NCBI GenBank assembly: GCA_964631325.1
Contig: CAZVWJ010000049.1
Location: forward strand, 1-19,312
From: CAZVWJ01 sp964631325
GTDB lineage: Bacteria > T1Sed10-126
Length of the DNA stretch: 19,312 nucleotides
Direction: 5' to 3'
Part shown: positions 1-6,134 of the stretch, piece by piece
Layout of the letters: each line of letters opens with the position of its first letter
Numbering within the stretch: the stretch's first letter is position 1
Made by a program: the position numbers and the translations under genes
Notes under the pieces: generated by a model
Database searches by the model: none
What the model saw: only the letters and a program-made list of their open reading frames with translations
Told to the model about the DNA's origin: nothing

Positions 1-1
1 G

Positions 2-92
2 GACACTCCCCTGCGCGCGCGGAATCACAGCGAGCGGTAGCAACATGTGGATGATTTTTTGGGTCGACACTCCCCTGCGCGCTCGGAGTCAC
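2..92. repeat. 64-bp-offset direct repeat in precursor core
   Basis: Positions 2-28 and 66-92 are direct copies (25 of 27 bases match). The copy at 66-92 encodes the first core residues (DSERAGEC) of the precursor at 25-321. The copy at 2-28 lies mostly past the stop codon and is one base out of frame. The repeat runs to the window edge, so more copies could follow. Confidence 0.8.
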
Positions 93-321
93 CCCCGGCG
101 ACCTCTTCGAGTTCCTCTTCGTCCATTTCTTCCGCCTTTTCGGCCAGCTCTTTAAGGAGAGACTCGACGTCCTCACGGCTAACGTCAATTTCCCGGTTGC
201 CGGCAATCTCAAGGGCTTTATCGATGACCTCATCCTCGGACGCCAGGCCCTCGAATTCCTCCTGCAGGTCTTCGTTCTCACTGATCGTTTCGTATAGCTC
301 TCGTGCGTCGTCAAGTGACAT
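25..321 (-). CDS. Nif11-leader peptide precursor, short Cys-rich core
   Basis: 98-residue precursor. Residues 1-77 are an acidic, helical leader of the Nif11-like type (begins MSLDDARELYE, ends EEVAGG). The C39 domain of the exporter at 9068-11296 would be expected to cut after this Gly-Gly. The 21-residue core starts DSERAGEC and holds three cysteines, two adjacent (STCCYRSL). The leader is 63/77 identical to that of 14978-15283, while the two cores are unrelated. The ATG at 321 follows a strong GAGGAGG site placed in a hairpin. Odd: the core-coding segment is partly repeated 64 bp further on, out of frame and after the stop, so the annotated C-terminus may be wrong (see findings). No modification enzyme is visible, so whether the core is a RiPP or an unmodified or disulfide peptide is open. 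Leader call is confident; function is inferred from family. Confidence 0.85.
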   Translation of the reverse strand: MSLDDARELYETISENEDLQEEFEGLASEDEVIDKALEIAGNREIDVSREDVESLLKELAEKAEEMDEEELEEVAGGDSERAGECRPKKSSTCCYRSL

Positions 322-323
322 GG

Positions 324-346
324 AAAATTCCTCCTCGGGAAATTTT
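324..346 (-). promoter_or_regulatory. Shine-Dalgarno hairpin of precursor 25-321
   Basis: On the minus strand AAAATTTCC and GGAATTTT flank the loop CGAGGA, two bases before the ATG. One unpaired T leaves an imperfect stem. The Shine-Dalgarno GAGGAGG spans loop and stem. The same arrangement precedes four other precursor genes. Confidence 0.5.
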
Positions 347-410
347 AGTTAAAAGTTAAAAAGTTACCGATTAAAACCAACTCCATCTCTTCGTTACGAC
401 TTTACTATAT

Positions 411-432
411 GCGATCTTTCACCCCCATAATA
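411..432 (-). promoter_or_regulatory. GGNGGTGAAAG motif upstream of precursor 25-321
   Basis: The minus strand reads GGGGGTGAAAGATCGC about 90 bases before the ATG at 321. A matching GG-rich GGTGAAAG motif occurs at a similar distance upstream of the precursors at 447-935, 1444-1932 and 16938-17390. Its role is unknown; it could be an untranslated-leader element or a start for a tiny leader ORF. Confidence 0.3.
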
Positions 433-446
433 GGTTTCGACAACAT

Positions 447-935
447 CTACATATTCCTGCTAATCGCGATCAGGGTTTGAAAGTTTGACTTCATCAAATC
501 ACTGCTGCCCGCGAAAGACTGATGATACTTATGTGTAAGGCTTTGCAGTGAAGTAGCTGATTGTTCGTCCAGGTGTTGCATCTTTTGTTCAAGCTGTCTC
601 TGCAATCTTTCTCCTTCTATTGCACCAAGATAAAACACAATATCCGTGACGGGCATCGGTTTCGAGTCGGGGTTCCCCCCCAGTTGTTTTGTAGGTGGAA
701 ACTGTCCACCCGCCACCTGTTTGAGCTGCTCTTCGTCCAATTCCTCCTCTACTGCGGCAGCAAAATCAGTTAATAAATCACTTAATTCCTTTAAATCTTC
801 TACCGCGACGTCAAAATCCCTGGCCTGGGCGGCGCGGGCCAGTTCTTCCAAATCCTCAGCATCAAAAAGCAGGTTCTGTAAATCCTCGTCTCCTTTTGCA
901 GCTTCCAGGAAATTATTTAAACCCTGTTGGGACAT
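447..935 (-). CDS. Nif11-leader precursor with long cargo
   Basis: 162-residue protein. Residues 1-77 form a Nif11-like leader (begins MSQQGLNNFLE, ends EEQLKQVAGG). The cargo is 85 residues, begins QFPPTKQLGG, and contains a Gln/Glu-rich stretch (about residues 105-140) that looks helical or coiled-coil. It has no cysteine. A second Gly-Gly lies nine residues after the first, so two processing sites are possible. The frame stays open upstream to 989, but those extra residues (LKLKFPEEEF) are just the translation of the conserved ribosome-site hairpin. The ATG at 935, directly after GAGGAGG, is therefore the start. Unlike three other long cargos in the window, this one lacks the HGxxPD/TAxWIV module. 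Likely exported by the neighbouring ABC system; cargo function unknown. Confidence 0.8.
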   Translation of the reverse strand: MSQQGLNNFLEAAKGDEDLQNLLFDAEDLEELARAAQARDFDVAVEDLKELSDLLTDFAAAVEEELDEEQLKQVAGGQFPPTKQLGGNPDSKPMPVTDIVFYLGAIEGERLQRQLEQKMQHLDEQSATSLQSLTHKYHQSFAGSSDLMKSNFQTLIAISRNM

Positions 936-937
936 GG

Positions 938-960
938 AAAATTCCTCCTCGGGAAATTTT
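938..960 (-). promoter_or_regulatory. Shine-Dalgarno hairpin of precursor 447-935
   Basis: On the minus strand AAAATTTCC, loop CGAGGA and GGAATTTT form a hairpin with one bulged base, ending two bases before the ATG. The Shine-Dalgarno lies in the loop and the start of the 3' arm. Identical in sequence to the element before 25-321. Confidence 0.5.
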
Positions 961-1035
961 AGTTTCAAGTTTTCAGTTTCAAGTTCCAAGTTAAATTCAA
1001 CTTCAAAAACATCAAAATCGTGTAAGCGGATCTAA

Positions 1036-1075
1036 AAGCTTTCTTTCACCTTCCGGTTTATTTGTGAAAAACATT
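1036..1075 (-). promoter_or_regulatory. GGTGAAAG motif upstream of precursor 447-935
   Basis: The minus strand reads TGTTTTTCACAAATAAACC then GGAAGGTGAAAGAAAGC, about 100 bases before the ATG at 935. It matches elements at 2014-2053 and 17472-17511 over about 35 bases, including the preceding AAATAAA. Function unknown. Confidence 0.35.
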
Positions 1076-1420
1076 GTTGCGTGTTGCGGGTTACGAGTTG
1101 CGAGTTTAAATCAAGACAACATCAACTTCAACCTGGATTCCGGGTCGCGTTTGCTACGCTCACTTGCCCGGAATGACGGGCGTTGTGTTCTGTTTTCCGG
1201 TACAAGCACCGGAATGACGAAATTATATATTTTCAAAACTGACCGGCTTGTTTCACCTGAACTTCGATTATGTCCTTATAACACGCGTTCTAATTTTTAG
1301 GTTTTAACACGGAACCCGAAACTCGAAACACGGAACATGGTTTATAGCCTCATCCCGGCATCACGCAATCACGATTTACGGGTTTCCCACGTCACCTCCA
1401 TTTCCAATTGACCTCATTTG
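1076..1420. repeat. Repeat-filled intergenic region
   Basis: No gene is supported here. It holds a run of GTTGCGG/GTTACGA/GTTGCGA units (1076-1108), a palindromic repeat GGATTCCGGG...CCGGAATGAC interrupted by a GCTACGCTCACTTG-like middle (1135-1177), a shorter one (1195-1217), and a partial copy of the composite repeat (about 1346-1395, CCTCATCCCGGCATCACG). Confidence 0.7.
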
Positions 1421-1443
1421 GCTCAAATTTTAGGGGATATTCA

Positions 1444-1932
1444 CTATATTGGATTATTGTACTCATTAACAATCCATTCGGCGGTAGTCGCTCGATCCGG
1501 GTCGAAGCCATGTTTCTTCACATAGTCACTTCGAAAGTCATTAACAGCACGCTGAGTGTCATCACTATTCAGTTCAGCTATATAGCCTAATTTTTTCGGG
1601 CCGCCGCACCAGGCCAATTTATCAGCAAAAGATCCGTCCGAACTGACTTTATTGTCTGCCATAGTCAATGTGAGTTTGAATAATTCAGAAGTGATTCCGC
1701 CGGCAACATTCTCGAGTTGTTCCTCGGAAAGTTCATCTCCTTCCTCCTGCTCGACTGCCTTGTTCCTTGCTTCCTCGCGAAATACTTCAATGTCCTCAAC
1801 CTCGACGTCGTAACCCTCTTCCCGGGCAATTTCGGCCTGCTTCTCGGTCGAGTCAGCCTCCTGCCACTTTTCATTCAAGCCCTCGTTATCCTTGTTATCC
1901 TCAAAAAAGTCTTTCAAATCTTGTTTCGACAT
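1444..1932 (-). CDS. Nif11-leader precursor with long conserved cargo
   Basis: 162 residues. The leader is residues 1-79 (begins MSKQDLKDFFEDNKDNE, ends LSEEQLENVAGG) and is closely similar to that of 16938-17390 (shared QAEIAREEGYDVE and LSEEQLENVAGG). The cargo is 83 residues with a single cysteine (AWCGGPKK). Its last ~35 residues carry a module shared with two other precursors: FRSDYVKKHGFDPD, then TTAEWIVNEY. Cargo this long with a conserved fold-like motif suggests a small exported protein, not a heavily modified peptide. The ATG at 1932 is chosen because GAGGAGG precedes it; the open frame upstream is the translated ribosome-site hairpin. Cargo function unknown. Confidence 0.85.
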   Translation of the reverse strand: MSKQDLKDFFEDNKDNEGLNEKWQEADSTEKQAEIAREEGYDVEVEDIEVFREEARNKAVEQEEGDELSEEQLENVAGGITSELFKLTLTMADNKVSSDGSFADKLAWCGGPKKLGYIAELNSDDTQRAVNDFRSDYVKKHGFDPDRATTAEWIVNEYNNPI

Positions 1933-1934
1933 GG

Positions 1935-1956
1935 AAATTTCCTCCTCGGGAAATTT
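1935..1956 (-). promoter_or_regulatory. Perfect Shine-Dalgarno hairpin of precursor 1444-1932
   Basis: An 8-bp perfect stem (AAATTTCC / GGAAATTT) closes the six-base loop CGAGGA on the minus strand, two bases before the ATG. GAGGAGG, the ribosome site, spans loop and 3' arm, so folding could limit access. The pairing is conserved in the copies at 15286-15308 and 17392-17415. Confidence 0.6.
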
Positions 1957-2013
1957 TAGTTTCAAGTTTTCAGATGAATTAAAAAACAACAAAACTCACG
2001 CAAATAAATCAGT

Positions 2014-2053
2014 AAGCTGACTTTCACCTCCACTTTATTTATAAAAAATCATT
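2014..2053 (-). promoter_or_regulatory. GGAGGTGAAAG motif upstream of precursor 1444-1932
   Basis: The minus strand reads ATAAATAAAGTGGAGGTGAAAG then TCAGC-type sequence about 95 bases before the ATG. It is nearly the same as the element at 17472-17511. GGAGGT suggests a ribosome site, and a GTG within it would open a short frame (MKVSLL...), but the spacing is too tight to argue for translation. Confidence 0.35.
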
Positions 2054-2162
2054 GCTGCGCGTTGCAGGTTGTAATCAAGACCAAATCTAACTCAAAGTCA
2101 AAATGGATTCCAGAGTTCCTGGTTCCTTGTTTCAAGTTAAAATTAACCCCAAATTCAAACTT

Positions 2163-2278
2163 GGATTCCGGAGTCAAGCCCCGGAATGACGAACATAAAA
2201 AGACTGTCATTGCCGTCCATCAATCCATCTTATCTTTTCGATTTCTGCCCGTCATTGCCGGGCTTGACCCGGCAATCC
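2163..2278. repeat. Inverted pair of palindromic repeats
   Basis: A 28-bp palindrome (GGATTCCGG...CCGGAATGAC, 2163-2190) is followed after about 60 bases by the related element in opposite orientation (GTCATTGCCGG...CCGGCAATCC, 2251-2278). The linker begins GAACATAAAAAGACTGTCA, as at other copies. Each palindrome can form a stem of about 10 bp. Confidence 0.75.
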
Positions 2279-2320
2279 ATCTTGTCTTTTTCTTTTCAGT
2301 TTTTTGATTTTTGCGGTCTC

Positions 2321-2475
2321 ACTTTCCCACTAAATCAGTGTAGATTCGTGTGATCCGTGGACCAGGCTTTCAAACCTGACTTTGAATTTGATGCTGCCTC
2401 ATTACCTCATCCCGGCATCACGCAATCACGATTCACGGGTTTCCCTCGTCCCTTCGTCACTCAGTCACTTCGTCC
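2321..2475 (-). repeat. Composite intergenic repeat, full copy
   Basis: A long repeat recognisable by CACTAAATCAGTG, GATCCGTGGACC, CTCATCCCGGCATCACG and TCGTCCCTTCGTCACTCAG on the plus strand. Related copies occur near 4480-4625, 12707-12842, 14800-14935 and 19035-19210, with partial ones near 1346-1395 and 6058-6135. In this copy it sits between the promoter-like element at 2527-2585 and the precursor at 1444-1932. Confidence 0.8.
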
Positions 2476-2526
2476 CGGTTTGCCTCAATCCCTCAATCAC
2501 TTAATTACTCAATAACTCATCCACTC

Positions 2527-2585
2527 ACTATATATAAAAGACGAAAAAACCGATCTGTCCATATTTATCGATCACAAATCAATAG
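2527..2585 (-). promoter_or_regulatory. Promoter-like repeated element A
   Basis: Minus strand: degenerate TATCGAT dyad, then TATGGACAG, a T-rich stretch with TTTTTTCGTC, then TATAGT. The GGACAG and the TATAAT-like hexamer start 28 bases apart, exactly as in the copies at 16363-16420 and 17611-17668. It points towards the precursor at 1444-1932, about 595 bases away, with a composite repeat in between. Confidence 0.4.
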
Positions 2586-2776
2586 TTTTCAGTTTCAAGT
2601 TTAAAGTTTCAAGTTAAAATCAAAATCTCAATTAACAGATCACCGCGGGTTAAAATCAACCTCAAATTCAAAATGGATTCCGGGGTCAAGCCCCGGAATG
2701 ACAAGTGAAGTATTCTGGATTCCAGGGTCAAGTCCCGGAATAACGACCGCAAAATTCCGTTATTTTTATAGAGCAA
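2586..2776. repeat. Repeat-rich gap after the ATPase gene
   Basis: Contains tandem TTTCAAGTT-like units (about 2590-2620) and two palindromes, 2675-2702 (GGATTCCGGGG...CCCCGGAATGAC) and 2717-2744 (a diverged copy ending GGAATAAC). The region follows the stop of the ATPase gene at 2777. The palindromes might act as weak 3' hairpins, but no strong T-run follows on the minus strand. Confidence 0.65.
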
Positions 2777-4051
2777 TTAATTATAATTTGCTTGAGCGTT
2801 TTCAAAATACAGGCGGATATCGCCTCGAGGGGTGTAGATTGTATTTCGTCCTTCCCGGGAACGTTCTAATAATTTCATCTTATGGAATTCTGTTAAATAA
2901 TTGGTAAATGCCTGGGGACTGTTCAAGTCAAAATTCTCGTAATCCCGCGGCTGGACTTCACCCTGTTCTACAATTTGCTGAAGAACTTCCCACTTGCGCT
3001 CGCTCAGCTCGTAATTTTCAACTTCTTCACGAACAATTTCCTGCAGGGCGGCAAACGCTAAATCTTCCTCAATTCCACCGGCAGTGACAAGTTTTTGAGC
3101 AACAGTTCGAGCGATACCATTCGCACGGTTAAGAATGTATCTTATCTCCCCGCCGCTGGCTTCATATAACACGTCAATCGCCTGATCCGGAACCGGGCTT
3201 CTGACTTCCGGATTGACTCGATATTTTTTTACCCGCCTGGCGAGCACTTCGTGAACCTGTTTTTTTGTAAGAGCTCCCAGTTGGACAGGGTTACCGGTTA
3301 TTTTTTCACTAATCCGTCGATGCGCCCGGCTGCTTGCTAAAGACTGCCGCAAACCGATTGGACCCGACATCACAAAAAGATAGGGTTTTCTTTCCAGGAT
3401 AGTATCCCGCAAGTCATGAAGTAAACCAAAAAAGTGTTCCTCGTCTGTATTATCCAGGTTATTCAACAATATAACTATTTTTTCGAACGAAGCCTCGCGG
3501 GCAAGTCTGGCAGCCGTATCCAGCAAATCCTGCAGTGACTGGAGGGGGATATCTGCCGGTTCTGAAGATGTGGCACTTTTACCACCACTGGCCCCAAAAC
3601 CAAATACAGTTCCTCCGGCGGACCAGTTGTGGATGAGAACTTTTCGCGTATATCTATCTAATTCTTTAAAATCCTCGGAAGTGGCGATGTCTTTTTCATT
3701 AAGTTTAAGTGCTTTTAACGTGGTTGTGATTATAGATAACACAAGCTCCCGGGGGCCCATATCATCTACAATTTCAACTAACGACGTGCTGGGCAAGATT
3801 TGAGGTAACTCCTCGTTCTGACTGACCTGGTATTGAGTTTGATTGATAAAGGTGGTTTTTCCACAACCGATTGCCCCTTCAACAACCACTGCTCCCGCCT
3901 CTTCACTCGCTAAAAAATCACCCAGTTCTTTTTCTTCCTCTTTTCGACGGACATATAAGGACGCATCTTCGTCCGTAGGTCGCAGATGTTCGGTATGGTA
4001 AGGATTCTTGGAAAACCCATAATCCTTCCAGATGTTCCGTATTTCGGTCAT
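2777..4051 (-). CDS. P-loop ATPase, AAA/STAND (ORC/Cdc6-like) type
   Basis: 424 residues, no signal or membrane segment. Walker A is GAIGCGKT at residues 59-66. The Walker B position reads KIVILLNNLD (191-200), with Asn-Asn where most relatives have Asp-Asp or Asp-Glu; hydrolysis may rely on the following Asp or be weak. A Gly/Ser-rich loop (about 144-165) separates the two halves. Residues about 255-345 look like the helical lid, with a GGEIRYILNRA segment of the sensor-2 type. The last 75 residues (ELSERKWEVLQQIVEQG onwards) resemble a winged-helix domain. This architecture is common in ORC/Cdc6-like and signalling ATPases. It sits between the lipoprotein gene and a precursor gene, each separated by repeat DNA, so a link to peptide export or its regulation is only suggested by position. 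Confidence 0.75.
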   Translation of the reverse strand: MTEIRNIWKDYGFSKNPYHTEHLRPTDEDASLYVRRKEEEKELGDFLASEEAGAVVVEGAIGCGKTTFINQTQYQVSQNEELPQILPSTSLVEIVDDMGPRELVLSIITTTLKALKLNEKDIATSEDFKELDRYTRKVLIHNWSAGGTVFGFGASGGKSATSSEPADIPLQSLQDLLDTAARLAREASFEKIVILLNNLDNTDEEHFFGLLHDLRDTILERKPYLFVMSGPIGLRQSLASSRAHRRISEKITGNPVQLGALTKKQVHEVLARRVKKYRVNPEVRSPVPDQAIDVLYEASGGEIRYILNRANGIARTVAQKLVTAGGIEEDLAFAALQEIVREEVENYELSERKWEVLQQIVEQGEVQPRDYENFDLNSPQAFTNYLTEFHKMKLLERSREGRNTIYTPRGDIRLYFENAQANYN

Positions 4052-4189
4052 TGTAAAGCCCCTTCTTGCGTTTTAGCTTTATAAACCTAAATCTACTTTA
4101 TAAAACTTTAAATAGTTTATCAATGATTGCCCGGGAAATTTACTTTACTCTTATAAATACCGGGGGCCGGAAGCATGGCTTACGCAGTT

Positions 4190-4470
4190 TCTGGTTCCTT
4201 GTTTCTCGTTACTGGTTAAATTCAAACTCAAAGTCAACCTGGATTCCGGGGTCAAGCCCCGGAATGACAAACATAAAAAAACGTCATTGCCGTCCAGCAC
4301 TCAATCGGGGGATTACTGAAAAGTCTCCGAGTTCCTACTTACAGCGCCCGATTGAGTGCTGGACGATCCGGCAATCTATTTTGACTTTCCGTTTTTCGCA
4401 GGTCATTGCCGGCCCCCGAGGCGGCAATCCATTTTGACTTTCGCTTCTTGATTTTGTTTTTAACGGTCTT
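4190..4470. repeat. Palindrome cluster with nested long inverted repeat
   Basis: Palindrome 4241-4268 (GGATTCCGGGG...GGAATGAC) is followed by GTCATTGCC at 4283. There the palindrome is interrupted by a perfect 19-bp inverted repeat, 4291-4309 and 4347-4365 (CGTCCAGCACTCAATCGGG and its complement), with a 37-base loop, before CCGGCAATC. A further GTCATTGCC...GGCAATCC copy lies at 4402-4430. A diverged copy of the nested structure is at 18851-18935. Confidence 0.8.
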
Positions 4471-4479
4471 ACTTTTTCA

Positions 4480-4625
4480 CTTTCACACTAAATCAGTGAC
4501 GATTCGTGCGATCCGTGGACCGGGCTTTTGACCCTGTTTTTGAATTTGAAGCTGCCTCATCACCTCATCCCGGCATCACGCAATCACGATTTACGGGTTT
4601 CCCTCGTCCCTTCGTCACTCAGTCA
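4480..4625 (-). repeat. Composite repeat overlapping the lipoprotein gene end
   Basis: A full copy of the composite repeat. Its minus-strand beginning (GAAGTGACTGAGTGACGAAG) overlaps the end of the gene at 4615-5835, so the last residues (Glu-Val-Thr-Glu) and the TGA stop are repeat sequence. Confidence 0.75.
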
Positions 4626-5835
4626 CTTCTTCACTTTCCATCTCCACCGGCACCAGTTTTCCGTCCTTGAGTCGAAGCAGTTCCAGGGGGTTGCCAACCA
4701 GGGCGCCATTATCGTCAAAATTGTATTTGCCGGTCACTCCCGACCAGTTTTCAAGCTGACGGAGTTCGGAAGCCAACTTCTCAGGTAGAGGATTTTTTGC
4801 GCGCCGGACAGCTTCAGCCAGCAGATTAACGGCGTCGTAACCCTGGGCCGCCCAGGCGTCGGGGTTTCCACCGTAACAGTCCCGAAAACGGCGGACAAAT
4901 TGCTCGGATTGCTTGGTTTTTAGATTTACGTGGTAGGGTTCAAGAAGCACAGTATTGTTAGCTGCGGTGCCCGCTTCCGCCCAGAGGCGGGCGGCATCCA
5001 GGCCATCGCCGGCCACAAGCGGCAGGTTCAAATCCTTCTGACGGGCTAATTTTATAAATTTAACCGCCTCCTCAGTCCCCCCCGGAAAAGCGACCGCGTC
5101 AACTTCATATCTTTTCCAGTGTTCAATAACCTGAACAAAAAAATCATCACCGACTTCGCCCGGCGAATAGGAATACCTATCTCCAACAGCAAGCCCCAGC
5201 TCGCGCGCTCTTGTTTGAATTGAGTTGGCCAGGCCCCGGCCATACCTCGATTCCTCGTACAAAATTCCCAGTTCTTTGTACCCCTGATTTTGCATATAAC
5301 GGGCCAGTAGATCACCGTTACGGTTGTCGTTGGCGATAGAACTGAAAACAAGATCGTAACCACGAGAAGTAATTTCAGGGCTGGATGAGCCGGGCGTAAG
5401 CATCAGCAGACCATTGAGCTGGTAGATGGTGGAAGCGGGCAACGAGACGTAAGAATTATAATGGCCGATAACCGCGAATACTTCCGGATTGTCGGCATAC
5501 TGCTGAGCGATAAACCGGCCCCGGGTAACATCACGCTGATCATCTTTGTAGATTATTTTTATTTTCCGGCCATCCACTCCCCCGTTTTTATTTATCCGGT
5601 CGACGGCAAGCTCAACCCCCTCCTGAAATTTGCTGTCAACCGCAGAAAAAGGCCAGGCAACACCGAAAGTTATCGGTTGGTCGGGATTTTTGGCCAGCTC
5701 TTTGCGCCGGCTTTCGGTGTCTTCAAGGTATCCGCAGCCGGAGAGTAATAGAAGGGACAAGAAAATGCAGGCAAGAAATGCAAACAAAAGCGTCCGGGGA
5801 ATATTTTGTGTTTTTGTAGCGTCAAAAATCATCAT
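4615..5835 (-). CDS. Type I periplasmic-binding lipoprotein (LivJ-like)
   Basis: 406 residues from the ATG at 5835 (a second ATG follows at once); GGAGG lies 8 bases upstream. The frame is open to 5865, but that start would lie beyond this ribosome site. A signal peptide (LLFAFLACIFLSLLLLSGC) ends in the lipobox LSGC, so it should be a lipid-anchored protein with mature Cys34. The rest matches the branched-chain amino-acid/amide-binding class: FGVAWPFSA...GVELAVDRINKNGGVDGRKI, then VIGHYNSYVSLPAST, SYGRG-like ESRYGRG, and a C-terminal AAQGYDAVNLLAEA. No LivHMGF permease or ATPase genes are next to it, so it may scavenge with a distant permease or act as a ligand sensor or adaptor. It follows the exporter operon by 300 bases of repeats. 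The C-terminal residues come from the composite repeat. Confidence 0.85.
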   Translation of the reverse strand: MMIFDATKTQNIPRTLLFAFLACIFLSLLLLSGCGYLEDTESRRKELAKNPDQPITFGVAWPFSAVDSKFQEGVELAVDRINKNGGVDGRKIKIIYKDDQRDVTRGRFIAQQYADNPEVFAVIGHYNSYVSLPASTIYQLNGLLMLTPGSSSPEITSRGYDLVFSSIANDNRNGDLLARYMQNQGYKELGILYEESRYGRGLANSIQTRARELGLAVGDRYSYSPGEVGDDFFVQVIEHWKRYEVDAVAFPGGTEEAVKFIKLARQKDLNLPLVAGDGLDAARLWAEAGTAANNTVLLEPYHVNLKTKQSEQFVRRFRDCYGGNPDAWAAQGYDAVNLLAEAVRRAKNPLPEKLASELRQLENWSGVTGKYNFDDNGALVGNPLELLRLKDGKLVPVEMESEEVTE

Positions 5836-5855
5836 AATTTCCGCCTCCGTGATTA

Positions 5856-5874
5856 CCAGAGGCAAAGCCTCTGG
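5856..5874 (-). promoter_or_regulatory. Hairpin just upstream of the lipoprotein gene
   Basis: Perfect 8-bp stem with a 3-base loop, CCAGAGGC-AAA-GCCTCTGG on the plus strand, about ten bases upstream of the GGAGG site for the ATG at 5835. A similar AAGGC-AAA-GCCTT hairpin precedes the adaptor gene (12572-12588). Confidence 0.5.
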
Positions 5875-5879
5875 AGTTC

Positions 5880-6134
5880 CTGGTTCCTTGTTCCTCGTTA
5901 CTGGTTAAATCAACTTCAAAATCAAAATGGATTCCGGTGGCAAGCCCCGGAATGACAATCTTGTAGACCTGGATTACAGGTCGTACTCACTTCGTTTATT
6001 TGTTCGGAATGATCGGTACTTTTTGGCGTAAACAGGGAACACGGAACATGGTTTATAGCCTCATCCCGGCATCACACAATCACGATTTACGGGTTTCCCT
6101 CGTCCCTTCGTCACTCAGTCACTTCGTCCCCGTT
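5880..6134. repeat. Repeat DNA between exporter operon and lipoprotein gene
   Basis: No gene is seen. Palindrome at 5929-5956 (GGATTCCGGTGGCAAGCC then CCGGAATGAC), CGGAACATGG-type short repeats near 6030-6055, and a partial composite repeat (6058-6134) that starts within a few bases of the stop codon of the gene at 6135-9071. Confidence 0.65.

Noticed and set aside
936..989. Upstream in-frame extensions of precursors (here to 989; likewise to 1992, 15316, 17423)
   Set aside because: The extra residues (LKLKFPEEE-like) look conserved only because they translate the shared ribosome-site hairpin; the ATG right after GAGGAGG is the start.
1064..1300. 78-codon plus-strand open frame
   Set aside because: It is made of intergenic repeats (heptamers and palindromes) with no ribosome site.
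1135..2744. CRISPR array suggested by repeated palindromes
   Set aside because: Spacing is irregular, copies occur in both orientations, and 'spacers' are themselves repeats; no cas gene is present.
4615..5835. Complete branched-chain amino-acid ABC importer
   Set aside because: Only the binding lipoprotein is present; no LivH/M/G/F-like genes are next to it.
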